A DNA stretch of 64,000 nucleotides from CAYFFV01 sp964342695 (GCA_964342695.1 CAYFFV010000009.1:28819-92818), one strand, 5' to 3'; numbered from the stretch's first letter, positions 1-9,225 are shown. Notes: a model not told the origin generated them from the letters alone. Made by a program: numbers and translations.

Positions 1-78
1 CGAATGAGTACAAAAAACGGTCGACTAGTGATTAAGCGTCGGAGAGCCAAGGGTCGTAGTCGTCTTGCTGTGTCGTAA
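1..78 (+). CDS. rpmH: 50S ribosomal protein L34, C-terminal part (cut by window edge)
   Basis: Frame 1 from the first base encodes 25 residues ending in TKNGRLVIKRRRAKGRSRLA plus VS and a TAA stop, which is the conserved tail of bacterial L34. L34 is a very basic 44-46 residue protein of the large ribosomal subunit. The N-terminal half lies upstream of the window. rnpA follows at once, the order found next to oriC in most bacteria, so dnaA may lie further upstream, but that cannot be seen here. Confidence 0.93.
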   Translation, partial: RMSTKNGRLVIKRRRAKGRSRLAVS

Positions 79-115
79 GATACTGTAAAAAAAAGACTTG
101 TTGGATTATCGAAGA

Positions 116-448
116 ATGCTGGTCCGCAGCGAACGGATTCGTCGGAGACCTGAATTTTTGAAGGTTCAGCGTTCTGGCGCTCAAGTTCGTGGTCGCTACC
201 TAACCTTGTTTGCTCTCAAGAACCACACACTAGTGGCTCGTATGGGTGTGGTTGCTACCCGTAAATTAGGAAAGGCAACTTGTCGGAATAAGGCTAAACG
301 TCTCGCTCGTGAACTCTTCAGACTCAACGCAAGACCGAGCGGTTTTGATTTGGTGGTTATGCCGAGACGAGGTTTTATAGATGCGGCTTTTGTTGATGTG
401 GAAAAGGACTACAGGGCACTTCTGTCGCGAATAAAAGAACAGAAATGA
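116..448 (+). CDS. rnpA: Ribonuclease P protein component
   Basis: This is the protein subunit of RNase P, which assists the catalytic RNA in removing 5' leaders from pre-tRNAs. About 110 residues is the usual family length. The RNR signature appears as CRNKAKRLARELFR at about residues 62-75, and the N-terminal RIRRRPEFLKVQ matches the family's opening helix. The frame is open upstream to a TTG at 98. I chose the ATG at 116 because it gives the normal short lead before the RRRPEF motif. The stop overlaps the yidD start (ATGA at 445-448), so the two are probably translationally coupled. Confidence 0.93.
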   Translation: MLVRSERIRRRPEFLKVQRSGAQVRGRYLTLFALKNHTLVARMGVVATRKLGKATCRNKAKRLARELFRLNARPSGFDLVVMPRRGFIDAAFVDVEKDYRALLSRIKEQK

Positions 449-714
449 TTAGAATCTGGTTTTCTCAACTTCTCACACGCGCTGTGATGGCCTTTATTTA
501 CGTTTATAAGGTGACGCTGTCTCCCATTTTTGCGGGTTCTTGTCGATTTGTACCCTCCTGTTCTGCATACGCTCTTGAAGCGGTAGAAAAACACGGGGCT
601 TTTATGGGTTCTTGGTTGGCGATCAAGCGTCTTTTTCGATGCCACCCCTTTTGTGCTGGGGGCCTTGATCAGGTACCTACAGTTCCCGAGTCTCCGGTCG
701 TCCCCAAAAGGTAA
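445..714 (+). CDS. yidD: Membrane protein insertion efficiency factor YidD
   Basis: This 89-residue protein has the YidD hallmark: an N-terminal amphipathic helix, then SPIFAGSCRFVPSCSAYALEA and, later, RLFRCHPFCAGGLDQVP, with the conserved cysteines in their expected places. YidD is a peripheral inner-membrane protein that aids YidC- and Sec-dependent insertion. It overlaps rnpA by 4 nt and lies 9 nt before yidC, the standard arrangement. Confidence 0.93.
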   Translation: MIRIWFSQLLTRAVMAFIYVYKVTLSPIFAGSCRFVPSCSAYALEAVEKHGAFMGSWLAIKRLFRCHPFCAGGLDQVPTVPESPVVPKR

Positions 715-723
715 ATTTTATCT

Positions 724-2544
724 ATGGATCAGCGCAGGATTCTCGTCGCGATGTTCTTGTCAATGTTGGTAATAACAGCTTGGCAATACTTTTTTGTTCC
801 ACCACCGAACCAAGTCCAGCCAGTTACTACTGAAAAAATAGGCCTTCCAGAGGATTTGCCGTCAGAGTCGTCTTCGACAACACCCCCACCGGCCGAAGCA
901 TTCGGTAGGATGGCGTCCACCGTTGATCCAGTTTCTCCGGTTCGTTCGGTTGTTGACATTGCGACGTCCGATCCGGTCGTCAGTGATACCGAGGAACGCG
1001 AAGTGTTGGTTGAAAGCGATTTGTTTAGGGCAGTTTTTTCCAATCGTGGAGCGGAATTGATTAGTTGGCAGCTGAAGGCTCACCGGGAAGATGATGTCCT
1101 AATTGATTTGGTGCCTCGCGATCTTCCGCTTGACGAACCACGAGCTTTTGGCATTGCTTTTTTTGATCAACCAGACCTGACTCAGATTGCGAAAGAAGCT
1201 CTATTTAAAGCTAATATCACCCAACTTAAATTACAGGATCGCGCCGAAACCGTGGTGTTTGATTACGAAGACGCCAACGGACTCAGGTTACGGAAGACTT
1301 TTTTATTTAATCCATCGATTAGTCCCTATGTCGTCACAGTGTCGGTAGAAGCCCACCAGGGACAACAAACATTGAAGCCCATTCTTCGATGGGGTCCCGC
1401 GCTCGGAGGGGTCGAGCGTTCCAGTGGAGGAATTAGTTACAAAGAGGGACCGCGAGGCATTCTGTACGGTCGTGTATTAGAGGCTGGGATTTTCCAAGAA
1501 ACGGACATGACTCGTCCAGATAGAAGCGATATAGACGAACAGTCCACCTATGAAGGCCAGATGTTATATGCCGGTGTTGACAACCATTATTTTTTGGCAG
1601 CAGCCCTGCCGGCATCACGCTTGGGCACTATCGATTATCGGAATGTCTCACTACCAAACCCAGATTTGGACGACCGAGCTTTGCTCGCTTTTGATCTAGC
1701 GTTGGAAGATGGGATAGACGAACTGGCCTTTTACTTGGGACCCAAGGAATTTAACGTTCTTGAAAGCGCCGGAAATTCTCTACAACTCGCAATTGATTTT
1801 GGATTTTTCGCCGCATTAATTGTTCCGTTACACCGTTCCCTAACATGGGTTTATGAAACTGTAGGTAATTGGGGTATTGCGATTATTTTGTTAACTATAG
1901 TCATCAATCTAATTATGTTTCCGCTTCGGCATAAGAGTGTGATGTCCATGCGGAAAATGCAGGAACTACAACCCCAAATGAAAGCGATTCAGGATCGTTA
2001 CAAGCATCTCAAAGCGACTGATCCAGAAAAACAGAAGATGAATAAGGAAGTAATGGCGCTGTATACGGAAAAGGGAGTGAACCCCATTTCTGGCTGTTTA
2101 CCGATGCTTCTAACCATGCCTGTTTTGTTTGCCTTCTACCGTTTACTTTCGTTGTCAATTGAAATGCGAGGTGCTCCATTTCTAGGATGGATAACAGATC
2201 TTTCTGCGCAAGATCCCTATTATGTAACACCAATTGTGATGGGTGCGAGCATGGTCCTACAGCAACGCCTGACCCCCTCCCAAGCTGAACCCATGCAGCA
2301 GAAAATTATGATGCTGATGCCTGTCATTTTTACCTTTATGTTCCTCAGCGCGCCTAGCGGATTAGTGATTTATTGGCTCACAAGTAATCTTTGGGGTATT
2401 GGGCAGCAGTTGATAACGTATCAGCTCACGGGTCCACTCAAGACCAGTGCAGTCAGACCTCCTGCGGAGGGACGAGCCAAGAAAAGCGACCGCAAAAGAA
2501 AAGGCGAAAAAAAAATTAAGAACGCAGCGATCGAACCAGAATAA
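724..2544 (+). CDS. yidC: Membrane protein insertase YidC (Gram-negative type)
   Basis: At 606 residues this matches the long Gram-negative YidC. It has an N-terminal transmembrane anchor (about residues 7-24), a proline-rich linker, a large periplasmic beta-sandwich domain (about 95-345), and the conserved insertase core with five membrane helices from about 355 to 560. Conserved core segments include NWGIAIILLTIVINLIMFPL and NPISGCLPMLLTMPVLFAFY. The C-terminal tail is lysine/arginine-rich, as expected for ribosome binding. It inserts and folds inner-membrane proteins alone or with SecYEG, including F-ATPase subunit c in model organisms. Confidence 0.96.
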   Translation: MDQRRILVAMFLSMLVITAWQYFFVPPPNQVQPVTTEKIGLPEDLPSESSSTTPPPAEAFGRMASTVDPVSPVRSVVDIATSDPVVSDTEEREVLVESDLFRAVFSNRGAELISWQLKAHREDDVLIDLVPRDLPLDEPRAFGIAFFDQPDLTQIAKEALFKANITQLKLQDRAETVVFDYEDANGLRLRKTFLFNPSISPYVVTVSVEAHQGQQTLKPILRWGPALGGVERSSGGISYKEGPRGILYGRVLEAGIFQETDMTRPDRSDIDEQSTYEGQMLYAGVDNHYFLAAALPASRLGTIDYRNVSLPNPDLDDRALLAFDLALEDGIDELAFYLGPKEFNVLESAGNSLQLAIDFGFFAALIVPLHRSLTWVYETVGNWGIAIILLTIVINLIMFPLRHKSVMSMRKMQELQPQMKAIQDRYKHLKATDPEKQKMNKEVMALYTEKGVNPISGCLPMLLTMPVLFAFYRLLSLSIEMRGAPFLGWITDLSAQDPYYVTPIVMGASMVLQQRLTPSQAEPMQQKIMMLMPVIFTFMFLSAPSGLVIYWLTSNLWGIGQQLITYQLTGPLKTSAVRPPAEGRAKKSDRKRKGEKKIKNAAIEPE

Positions 2545-2573
2545 TTGAGCGAAGTGAAGAAAGAGAGGAAACC

Positions 2574-3038
2574 ATGGCCGATGATCTAAATTCGGAGATG
2601 ATCGAATTTGTAAGTTCGATCACGATTGCAATGGGTCTTGATGCTGACGTTTCCGTTGAATCAATCGAAGACGGTACACGCATCGTCATAACAGGAGAAG
2701 GCAGCGATGTGTTTCTGCAGCGTAAAGCAGCAGGTTTGGATGCCCTCCAACATGTTGTGAATGCAATGTTTCGGCGCAAGCATGAAGGGCAACACCTTGT
2801 GGTCGATTGTCTCGATTATCGAAAAGGGAAAGATACTGAGTTGGTCGAAAGTGCCAAACTTTTAGCCCAGCGAGCATGTGAAACAGGAGAGCCGCAGGAA
2901 ATAGGTCCCCTGAATCCATATGCTAGGAGAATAGTCCACCTTGCCATTGCCGAAGACCCTTCAGCGTCTTCTGAAAGTATCGGCGACGCGTTCATGAAAA
3001 CGGTTGTCATTACATCGGATGAACCGGTAGGCGATTAA
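2574..3038 (+). CDS. khpB: KhpB/Jag RNA-binding protein (KH-R3H)
   Basis: A 154-residue protein with a KH-like domain (about 30-80) and a C-terminal R3H domain (about 85-140). The R3H core ETGEPQEIGPLNPYARRIVH carries the diagnostic arginine and histidine. It lacks the N-terminal Jag-N domain of Firmicutes Jag, as do many shorter homologues. The family binds RNA and is always close to yidC. The start has an AGAGAGGAAACC Shine-Dalgarno-like stretch just upstream. Confidence 0.9.
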   Translation: MADDLNSEMIEFVSSITIAMGLDADVSVESIEDGTRIVITGEGSDVFLQRKAAGLDALQHVVNAMFRRKHEGQHLVVDCLDYRKGKDTELVESAKLLAQRACETGEPQEIGPLNPYARRIVHLAIAEDPSASSESIGDAFMKTVVITSDEPVGD

Positions 3039-3086
3039 GAATAATCTTTCACCTCAGGGTTGTTGGTCCAAGGCGATTTATAAATC

Positions 3087-4457
3087 ATGTACTCGTCTGA
3101 CGATACGATTGTAGCTATAGCGACTGGCCTCGGCCGCGGGGGAATCGGAGTGGTGCGTATTAGTGGGGTCAATGCTCTCGGAATTGTGGACAGTATCATT
3201 GATTCAGAGAATGACCTGCAACCCCGATACGCGACGTTTGTGAAAGTAGTTAACAAACTAGATAAAACTCAGTTTCTAGATCAGTCACTTGCCACATATT
3301 TTCCCGGACCTTCGTCTTACACAGGCGAAGACGTGGTTGAACTAAGCTGTCATGGCAACCCTGTCATGCTCCAAGAAATTGTCCAGATTACCATTAGTGC
3401 CGGTGCCCGTTTGGCGGAACCGGGTGAATTTACGCTACGGGCTTTTCTTAACGGTCGTCTGGACTTAATCCAAGCTGAAGCCGTCTCTGATCTTGTAAAT
3501 GCGGTTACTCCTTTGCAAGCACGCATTGCCTTCGATCAGTTGGAGGGCACGACAACTAGCGCAATAAAAGAAATCGATGAAAATCTCTTTGATTTAATAG
3601 CTCGGCTTGAGGCATCTATTGATTTTCCCGAGGAAGACTACCATTTTGTGGGTTCGAATACGGTGGCATCACAAGTTCGAAATCTGCTCGTTCAGACAGG
3701 CCGGTTACTCGACAATTCCACAAGAGGTCGGCTAATACGAGAAGGGTGTCAAGTGGTCATTTTGGGGAAACCCAATGTTGGTAAGTCGACTTTGTTTAAT
3801 CGCTTCGTTGGTGTGTCGCGAGCAATCGTGACAGATATTCCAGGCACGACACGCGATTTATTAACAGAAAAAATTGAGGTTGATGGAATTCCGATTACGT
3901 TGGTTGACACAGCCGGCATTAGGGAAACCTCAAACGCCATAGAGCTCGAAGGTGTCAACCGTGCGCGAGGAGCTTTAAGCGTGGCGGGAGCAGTCATACT
4001 CGTTCTGGATGCCTCAAGGAGACTGGAAGAACAGGATTTAGTGCTTCTCGAGGAAACCCCAGAAAAAAATAGAATTGTTGTTATCAACAAGAACGATTTA
4101 CAACGAAAATGGCAGGCAAAAGATCTCGGAGATGTTAGTAATGTTATTAACATCTCTCTCCACGAAGAAACAGATTTTAGTATTCTTCGGTCGGCTCTTA
4201 CGGCAATGTTGGTCGGGGGATCTGAAGAAATCTTGCGCGACACGCCTATGTTGTCAAATCTCAGACATATTGGTTTGGTAGAGCGTGCAGAGACAGCATT
4301 GAGACGTGCAGAAAAGGCTGCTGAAGACGCCCGACCGGAAGAATTAGTATTAGCGGATCTACAAGAAGCGCTTGAAACAATGGAAGAGGTAACAGGAAAG
4401 CGTACCGCTGATGATCTCCTAAATAAAATCTTTACAGAATTTTGTATTGGAAAATAA
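3087..4457 (+). CDS. mnmE: tRNA uridine-5-carboxymethylaminomethyl(34) synthesis GTPase MnmE
   Basis: A 456-residue GTPase that works with MnmG on the wobble uridine of several tRNAs. The N-terminal formyl-THF-binding domain opens with DTIVAIATGLGRGGIGVVRI. The G domain has the P-loop GKPNVGKST (about 227-235), a switch region with IPGTTRD, DTAG, and NKND. The C-terminus ends in CIGK, with the catalytic cysteine of the family. mnmG follows closely, as expected for the complex. Confidence 0.97.
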   Translation: MYSSDDTIVAIATGLGRGGIGVVRISGVNALGIVDSIIDSENDLQPRYATFVKVVNKLDKTQFLDQSLATYFPGPSSYTGEDVVELSCHGNPVMLQEIVQITISAGARLAEPGEFTLRAFLNGRLDLIQAEAVSDLVNAVTPLQARIAFDQLEGTTTSAIKEIDENLFDLIARLEASIDFPEEDYHFVGSNTVASQVRNLLVQTGRLLDNSTRGRLIREGCQVVILGKPNVGKSTLFNRFVGVSRAIVTDIPGTTRDLLTEKIEVDGIPITLVDTAGIRETSNAIELEGVNRARGALSVAGAVILVLDASRRLEEQDLVLLEETPEKNRIVVINKNDLQRKWQAKDLGDVSNVINISLHEETDFSILRSALTAMLVGGSEEILRDTPMLSNLRHIGLVERAETALRRAEKAAEDARPEELVLADLQEALETMEEVTGKRTADDLLNKIFTEFCIGK

Positions 4458-4479
4458 GGGAATTAGAATTCAGTCCGAG

Positions 4480-6354
4480 ATGCAAAAGTTTGATGTTCTG
4501 GTAATTGGTGCGGGGCATGCGGGTTGTGAGGCCGCACATGCTGCGGCACGCCTAGGGTGCCGAGTGGGGCTGTGCACCCTATCAAGGGATACGGTAGCCC
4601 ACATGCCTTGTAATCCAGCTGTTGGGGGAACCGCCAAGGGACACTTGGTTCGAGAGATTGATGCACTTGGTGGAGTAATGGGCGAAGCGATTGATGCGAC
4701 TGGCATTCAGTTTAAATTGCTTAATCGGAGTCGCGGGCCAGCCGTTTGGTCTCCTCGAGCGCAGGCGGACAAGAAACAGTATGGGTTATGGATGAAAAAC
4801 AAGCTTGAGCAGGAGCGCGGCATTGAATGGATTATTAGCCAAGCAGGCGCATTAGTTGTGGAACAAAACAAAATCATTGGGGTCGAATTAGAGGACGGCG
4901 ATATTCTTCGGTGTCGCTCGGTAGTGGTGACAACAGGCACTTTTCTGAATGGATTAATTCACATTGGGCCGGAAACTCAATCTGCTGGTCGCTTTGGAGA
5001 ACGTGCAACTCACGGACTCGCCGAGTCGTTGAAGATGTTAGGTCTTAGATGGGGTCGACTGAAAACGGGAACTCCTCCTAGACTGGATCGAAGGAGTATC
5101 GATTTCACAGTCTTTGAGGAGGCGCCAGGAGACGATTTACCGGTTCCTTTTTCTTTTATGAGCGAAGAAATAAGGCGACCTCAGATCATGTGTCACCTAG
5201 TGCATACGAATGATCAAATTAGAGATTTAGTGCGTTCAAATATCGATAAATCACCACTTTATAACGGTCAAATAAATGGTGTCGGCCCTCGTTACTGCCC
5301 ATCACTCGAAGATAAAGTGATGCGGTTCCCAAAACGGGAGCGCCATCAGGTTTTTCTTGAGCCGGAAGGTTTAGATGTTAATGAAATATATGTAAATGGG
5401 TATTCAATGAGTTTACCCCGCCACGTACAAGAAGAGCTAGTTCATGCTCTTCCCGGGTTGGAAAACGCCAAGATGATTCGGCCTGGATATGCTGTCGAAT
5501 ACGACTTTGTACAGCCCACCGAGTTGTTCCCAACCTTTGAAACAAAACGCGTGGAAGGTTTGTTTTTGGCTGGGCAGGTAAACGGCACGTCTGGTTACGA
5601 AGAAGCCGGTGCGCAAGGTTTGTTGGCAGGTCTTAACGCTGGGCGTCGTTCTCGCGATGAAGACGGAATTGTTATAGGAAGGGACGAAGGCTACATTGGG
5701 GTGCTGGCTGATGATCTGACGAGCAAAGGTTGTCTTGAGCCCTACAGAATGTTTACCTCGAGAGCCGAACATAGATTGCTTCTACGTATAGACAATGCCG
5801 ACCTACGTTTAACCAAACTGGGACGAAAGGCCGGACTCATTAATGATGAACGTTGGGATCGGTTTGAGTGTCGGAGAGCAAGGTTTGAAAGCAATAAAAG
5901 ACTCCTTACCCAAACCACGGTTCGAGTAGGAAATGGCGAAAGGCTTAAAGCATCAAAGGCTTTACGCCGTCCGACCGTTCAACTAGAGTGGTTGTTGGAC
6001 CAAGGGGAATTAGATCTGCAATTACAATCAAGTGACCGTGCAATTGACATCGCCAGTGTTGAGACGGAATTTAAGTACGCAGGATATTTACAGAGACAGT
6101 CAGCTGCAGTGAAACGAAGTCTTCGGTATGACAGAGAATCAATTCCAACGGATTTTTGTTATTTGGGTTTGCCGGGTTTGTCACGTGAAATGATCGAGAG
6201 GTTAACAGAAATCAAGCCGGTAACATTAGGGCAGGCTCAAAGGATACCAGGAGTGACGCCGGCAGCAGTTGGAGTGATTGAAGCTTGTCTACGGCGGGAC
6301 AAAAAGAACATTGGTAAAGGTGTGGGGCACTTCGCACCGGAATCTACTTTATAA
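4480..6354 (+). CDS. mnmG: tRNA uridine-5-carboxymethylaminomethyl(34) synthesis enzyme MnmG
   Basis: The FAD-binding partner of MnmE, 624 residues from ATG 4480. It opens with the dinucleotide-binding motif VLVIGAGHAGCEAA and contains CNPAVGGTAKGHLVREIDAL, a family signature. The frame is open upstream to a TTG at 4447 inside mnmE. ATG 4480 is preferred because homologues begin a few residues before the Rossmann motif. The C-terminal helical domain that contacts MnmE and tRNA is intact. Confidence 0.96.
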   Translation: MQKFDVLVIGAGHAGCEAAHAAARLGCRVGLCTLSRDTVAHMPCNPAVGGTAKGHLVREIDALGGVMGEAIDATGIQFKLLNRSRGPAVWSPRAQADKKQYGLWMKNKLEQERGIEWIISQAGALVVEQNKIIGVELEDGDILRCRSVVVTTGTFLNGLIHIGPETQSAGRFGERATHGLAESLKMLGLRWGRLKTGTPPRLDRRSIDFTVFEEAPGDDLPVPFSFMSEEIRRPQIMCHLVHTNDQIRDLVRSNIDKSPLYNGQINGVGPRYCPSLEDKVMRFPKRERHQVFLEPEGLDVNEIYVNGYSMSLPRHVQEELVHALPGLENAKMIRPGYAVEYDFVQPTELFPTFETKRVEGLFLAGQVNGTSGYEEAGAQGLLAGLNAGRRSRDEDGIVIGRDEGYIGVLADDLTSKGCLEPYRMFTSRAEHRLLLRIDNADLRLTKLGRKAGLINDERWDRFECRRARFESNKRLLTQTTVRVGNGERLKASKALRRPTVQLEWLLDQGELDLQLQSSDRAIDIASVETEFKYAGYLQRQSAAVKRSLRYDRESIPTDFCYLGLPGLSREMIERLTEIKPVTLGQAQRIPGVTPAAVGVIEACLRRDKKNIGKGVGHFAPESTL

Positions 6355-6377
6355 ATACTCAAAATTAAGTTGGTGAA

Positions 6378-7061
6378 ATGAGAAAAGAGGATCTTGCGGG
6401 AAAGGTCCGCACTGCTGCAGTGCGTGCGGGTGCTGATCAACCGGAAAGGGTGATCTCTGATTTGTGTTCGTATCTTTTGCTGCTTTGGAAATGGAACAAA
6501 AAGATAAATCTGACCAAATTGGACGATAGTATCTCCGGCCTAGATCGCCTTGTGGTAGAGCCGCTGACGGTGGCCAAGGAAGAGATGAGAAGGAAACCCT
6601 CTTACAAAGTGATTGACATAGGTTCTGGCGGTGGAAGTCCGGCGATCCCGATGAATTTGGCTAATAGAGAGAGTTCTCTTGTCATGGTGGAAAAGAAGGA
6701 AAAGAAGGGAATATTCCTTCGGGAGGTCATACGCGTCTTAGGCTTGGAAAATGTGTCGGTTACGACTGCTCACTATCAGGACTTAGTGGTGGAGTCAGGT
6801 TTTCAGAAACAATTTGATCTTCTGACCGTTCGAGGTGTGCGGGTTGATAGAAAGGCATTGTTGACATTGAAATTATTTCTTAAGGATGGTGGCCGTTTAC
6901 TCGTTTTCGGGTCTATGGAAAAGATGGGAAACGAAGAGCTGAGAGAGAGTGGTTTTAGTTCCGTAGAGATAAAAAACTTTGTTGTCGGTCAAGTGGAAAC
7001 GACGGTGTTTACTTGTAGCGAAAAAAAAGCGAACCTTATATTTACTAAATCTGTGAAGTGA
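6378..7061 (+). CDS. rsmG: 16S rRNA (guanine-527-N7)-methyltransferase RsmG
   Basis: A 227-residue class I SAM methyltransferase of the GidB family. The SAM-binding glycine loop is VIDIGSGGGSPAIP (about residues 75-88), followed by an acidic residue at the end of the next strand (MVEKKEKKGIFLREV). It methylates G527 of 16S rRNA in model organisms. It lies between mnmG and parA, the conserved origin-region order. Confidence 0.93.
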   Translation: MRKEDLAGKVRTAAVRAGADQPERVISDLCSYLLLLWKWNKKINLTKLDDSISGLDRLVVEPLTVAKEEMRRKPSYKVIDIGSGGGSPAIPMNLANRESSLVMVEKKEKKGIFLREVIRVLGLENVSVTTAHYQDLVVESGFQKQFDLLTVRGVRVDRKALLTLKLFLKDGGRLLVFGSMEKMGNEELRESGFSSVEIKNFVVGQVETTVFTCSEKKANLIFTKSVK

Positions 7062-7255
7062 AATGCGAGGTTGTTAAATTAAAATATCTAACCAACATAA
7101 TTTAAACGTTTTTTATTTACCAATTGTAAGCCTTATGTCACTTTTTTATAAGAGAGCAAAACGTAAATAAATAAGGAGGCTTTGAAATTTTTACTCTTAA
7201 CACAAATCGCTATGAGGAACATCAAAGTCTGAGAGTGAAAAATATTAAGGATTAG

Positions 7256-7271
7256 TGTTCCACGTGGAACA
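7256..7271. promoter_or_regulatory. parS centromere site (perfect palindrome)
   Basis: TGTTCCACGTGGAACA is a perfect 16-bp palindrome matching the broad bacterial parS consensus TGTTNCACGTGNAACA. ParB nucleates here and spreads, and ParA then moves the origin region. It lies about 300 bp upstream of parA. Confidence 0.93.
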
Positions 7272-7422
7272 AAAGTTAAGTCAAAGACTTAATAAAAAAA
7301 ATTATAAAGATGAAAAAACTCTTAGACCACTCCCCTATCTTTAATTCTTAACAGGCTAGGATATTTTATTTTCATAATAGATTTAATAAACCTAGTTTGT
7401 CTTTATATTTTAAAATATAAGA

Positions 7423-7438
7423 TGTTTTCCATGAAACG
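7423..7438. promoter_or_regulatory. Degenerate parS-like site
   Basis: TGTTTTCCATGAAACG matches 12 of 16 positions of TGTTTCACGTGAAACA but has lost the central CACGTG core. It may be a decayed or weak site. Its position between the two good sites is the only reason to list it. Confidence 0.3.
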
Positions 7439-7456
7439 TAAAAATCATATTTTTAT

Positions 7457-7472
7457 TGTTCCACGTGAAACA
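7457..7472. promoter_or_regulatory. parS centromere site next to the parAB promoter
   Basis: TGTTCCACGTGAAACA matches the parS consensus at every conserved position; the only asymmetry is between the two variable positions. It ends 2 bp before the -35 hexamer of the putative parAB promoter, so ParB binding would very likely affect transcription of its own operon. Confidence 0.92.
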
Positions 7473-7474
7473 GA

Positions 7475-7503
7475 TTGACTGAAAATTAATGAAGATATAA
7501 AAT
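7475..7503 (+). promoter_or_regulatory. Sigma-70-type promoter for parAB
   Basis: TTGACT (7475-7480), a 17-bp spacer and TAAAAT (7498-7503) each match the sigma-70 hexamers in 5 of 6 positions. The start point would be near 7510, giving a leader of about 50 nt to the parA ATG. It directly abuts the second parS site. Confidence 0.65.
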
Positions 7504-7562
7504 AAGGACGAGCACACAACTTTAGGTTATACAACATAATATTTGGGGTGTTCAACCTATAT

Positions 7563-8354
7563 ATGGTGAGATCTGCTGTCGCGATTGCCAATCAGAAGGG
7601 TGGTGTGGGTAAAACAACCACGACTATAAATTTGGCCGCTGCATTGTGCCGCCTAGGCAGAACAGTGTTAGTGGTCGATATGGATCCACAGGCCAATCTG
7701 ACTAGTGGAATAGGTTTGAAGGGTAGGCCAGCTCCGGGGGGAACAGTTTATAACGCTCTGACGGGTGAGTTCGATTGTGATTTTAGAGATTTTGTGGTGC
7801 CGACGGCAGTTTCTGGTTTATCGCTCATTCCTGCGGATAGAAATTTGACAGGAGCGGAGCTAGAACTAGTGAACCTTCCTCGGAGAGAAAGCCGGTTGCG
7901 GCCGATAGTGAATGGCGCGCGCCGCGTTTTTGATTACATTTTTATCGATACTCCGCCGTCTTTGGGCCTTCTTACCCTCAACGCTTTGGTCGCGGTCGAC
8001 GAGGTATTTATACCGCTCACATGTGAATATTTTTCTCTGGAAGGTCTAGCAGAGTTGACCGCGACGGTCCAGCGAGTTCAGGCAAGTTTTAACGCCCAGC
8101 TTGAAATTGGTGGTGTTCTTCTGACTATGGCCGACTTGAGAACGAATCTTGGAAAACAGGTGACGCAAGAAGTTCGTGGATTTTTTAAGGAGAAAGTTTT
8201 TGAGACTGTTATACCGAGAAATATTCGTCTGGGAGAAGCGCCAAGTCATGGACTACCCGTTCTTACATACGATAGCCGATCACGCGGTGCTGTTGCCTAT
8301 GTCGCGTTGGCTGAAGAAGTAGAATCGAAACGAGAACCAAATCTACCATCTTAA
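7563..8354 (+). CDS. parA: Chromosome partitioning ATPase ParA (Soj)
   Basis: A 263-residue ParA/MinD-type ATPase. The deviant Walker A motif is NQKGGVGKTT (residues 10-19) with the signature lysine. Walker A' has DMDPQANLT and Walker B has FIDTPPSLG. It binds DNA as an ATP dimer and is released by ParB, which segregates the parS-bearing origin. The frame is open to GTG 7548, but ATG 7563 places the motif at the usual distance from the N-terminus. parB follows 13 nt later. Confidence 0.95.
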   Translation: MVRSAVAIANQKGGVGKTTTTINLAAALCRLGRTVLVVDMDPQANLTSGIGLKGRPAPGGTVYNALTGEFDCDFRDFVVPTAVSGLSLIPADRNLTGAELELVNLPRRESRLRPIVNGARRVFDYIFIDTPPSLGLLTLNALVAVDEVFIPLTCEYFSLEGLAELTATVQRVQASFNAQLEIGGVLLTMADLRTNLGKQVTQEVRGFFKEKVFETVIPRNIRLGEAPSHGLPVLTYDSRSRGAVAYVALAEEVESKREPNLPS

Positions 8355-8367
8355 GGAGTTAAAGATA

Positions 8368-9225
8368 GTGCCTGACAAGCGTCCTGCTCTTGGTCGAGGT
8401 TTAAGTGCCTTGATACCAGATATTCCACAGGCAAATTCTCCGAGTTCAACTTCGGTGACTAATGAAGTCGATCTTGACCTGCTTCAGCCTAACGAAGATC
8501 AGCCCAGACGTTCTATTGATGAGACTAAACTTGAAGAATTAGCCCAATCTATTCGTGGGAGTGGCGTTATTCAACCGATAATAGTTCGACCAAAAGAAAC
8601 CGGAAAATACGAGATCGTGGCAGGTGAACGACGGTGGCGCGCCGCACAAAAAGCGGGTCTACTAAAAGTGCCTGTCGTTGTTAGGGAAGTCGATGATAAT
8701 AGGCGGTTAGAGCTGGCTTTAATTGAGAATATACAGAGAGAAAACCTGAATCCTCTTGAAGAGGCAAAAGCGTATAAACAGCTAAGTGAACAGCTCACAC
8801 AGGAAGAGATTTCGAGTGTTGTTGGTAAAGATCGAGCAACGGTTGCCAACTATCAACGTCTTCTTGCTTTACCCATTGAAGTCCAGAACGATCTTGCGGC
8901 AGGTGGCTTAAGTATGGGGCATGCTAGGGCTCTCCTGAGTCTCACGGATCCAGCGATTCAACGACGGTTGGCGCGTGATATTCAATCGCGAGTACTTTCC
9001 GTAAGAGACACAGAATTATTGGTCAAAAGCATTTTGTCACCAAAACCTACAAGACTAAGTACAAAGGAACCAGATGTTCATACAAGAGCAGCTGAGGAGC
9101 GCCTGCGGGTGGTTCTGGGAACACGAGTCCAGATAAAGCGGAAGGTTCGAGGTGGCCGTATTGAAATTCAGTTTACTTCAGACGATGAATTACAGCGTCT
9201 CTTTGAACAACTAACAGCGCAGTAA
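8368..9225 (+). CDS. parB: Chromosome partitioning protein ParB (Spo0J)
   Basis: A 285-residue ParB with the N-terminal CTPase/sulfiredoxin-like domain (LLQPNEDQPRRSI, GERRWRAAQKAGL, ALIENIQRENLNPLEEA), the central helix-turn-helix that reads parS (about 130-205), and a C-terminal dimerisation domain. It begins with GTG; AAGGAGTT at 8353-8360 supports this start. Two matching parS sites are present upstream of parA. Confidence 0.95.
   Translation: MPDKRPALGRGLSALIPDIPQANSPSSTSVTNEVDLDLLQPNEDQPRRSIDETKLEELAQSIRGSGVIQPIIVRPKETGKYEIVAGERRWRAAQKAGLLKVPVVVREVDDNRRLELALIENIQRENLNPLEEAKAYKQLSEQLTQEEISSVVGKDRATVANYQRLLALPIEVQNDLAAGGLSMGHARALLSLTDPAIQRRLARDIQSRVLSVRDTELLVKSILSPKPTRLSTKEPDVHTRAAEERLRVVLGTRVQIKRKVRGGRIEIQFTSDDELQRLFEQLTAQ

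Larger units (their letters stand above)
7062..7562. other. AT-rich non-coding gap with parS sites upstream of parA
   Basis: About 500 bp of strikingly AT-rich sequence lie between rsmG and parA. It holds two strong parS sites, one degenerate parS-like site, a 7-bp hairpin (ttaagtc-aaa-gacttaa, 7276-7292) and a parAB promoter, all listed separately. I could not find clear DnaA boxes (TTATNCACA), so I do not call it oriC. An origin could equally lie upstream of rpmH, outside the window. Confidence 0.8.

Noticed and set aside
7171..7235. AAGGAGG followed by a very short TTG-started ORF
   Set aside because: The ORF would be only 16 codons and the start is just 2 bases from the ribosome site, which is too close.
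7062..7562. Chromosome origin (oriC) in the gap before parA
   Set aside because: It is AT-rich and in the right neighbourhood, but no clear DnaA boxes were found; the origin could lie upstream of rpmH.
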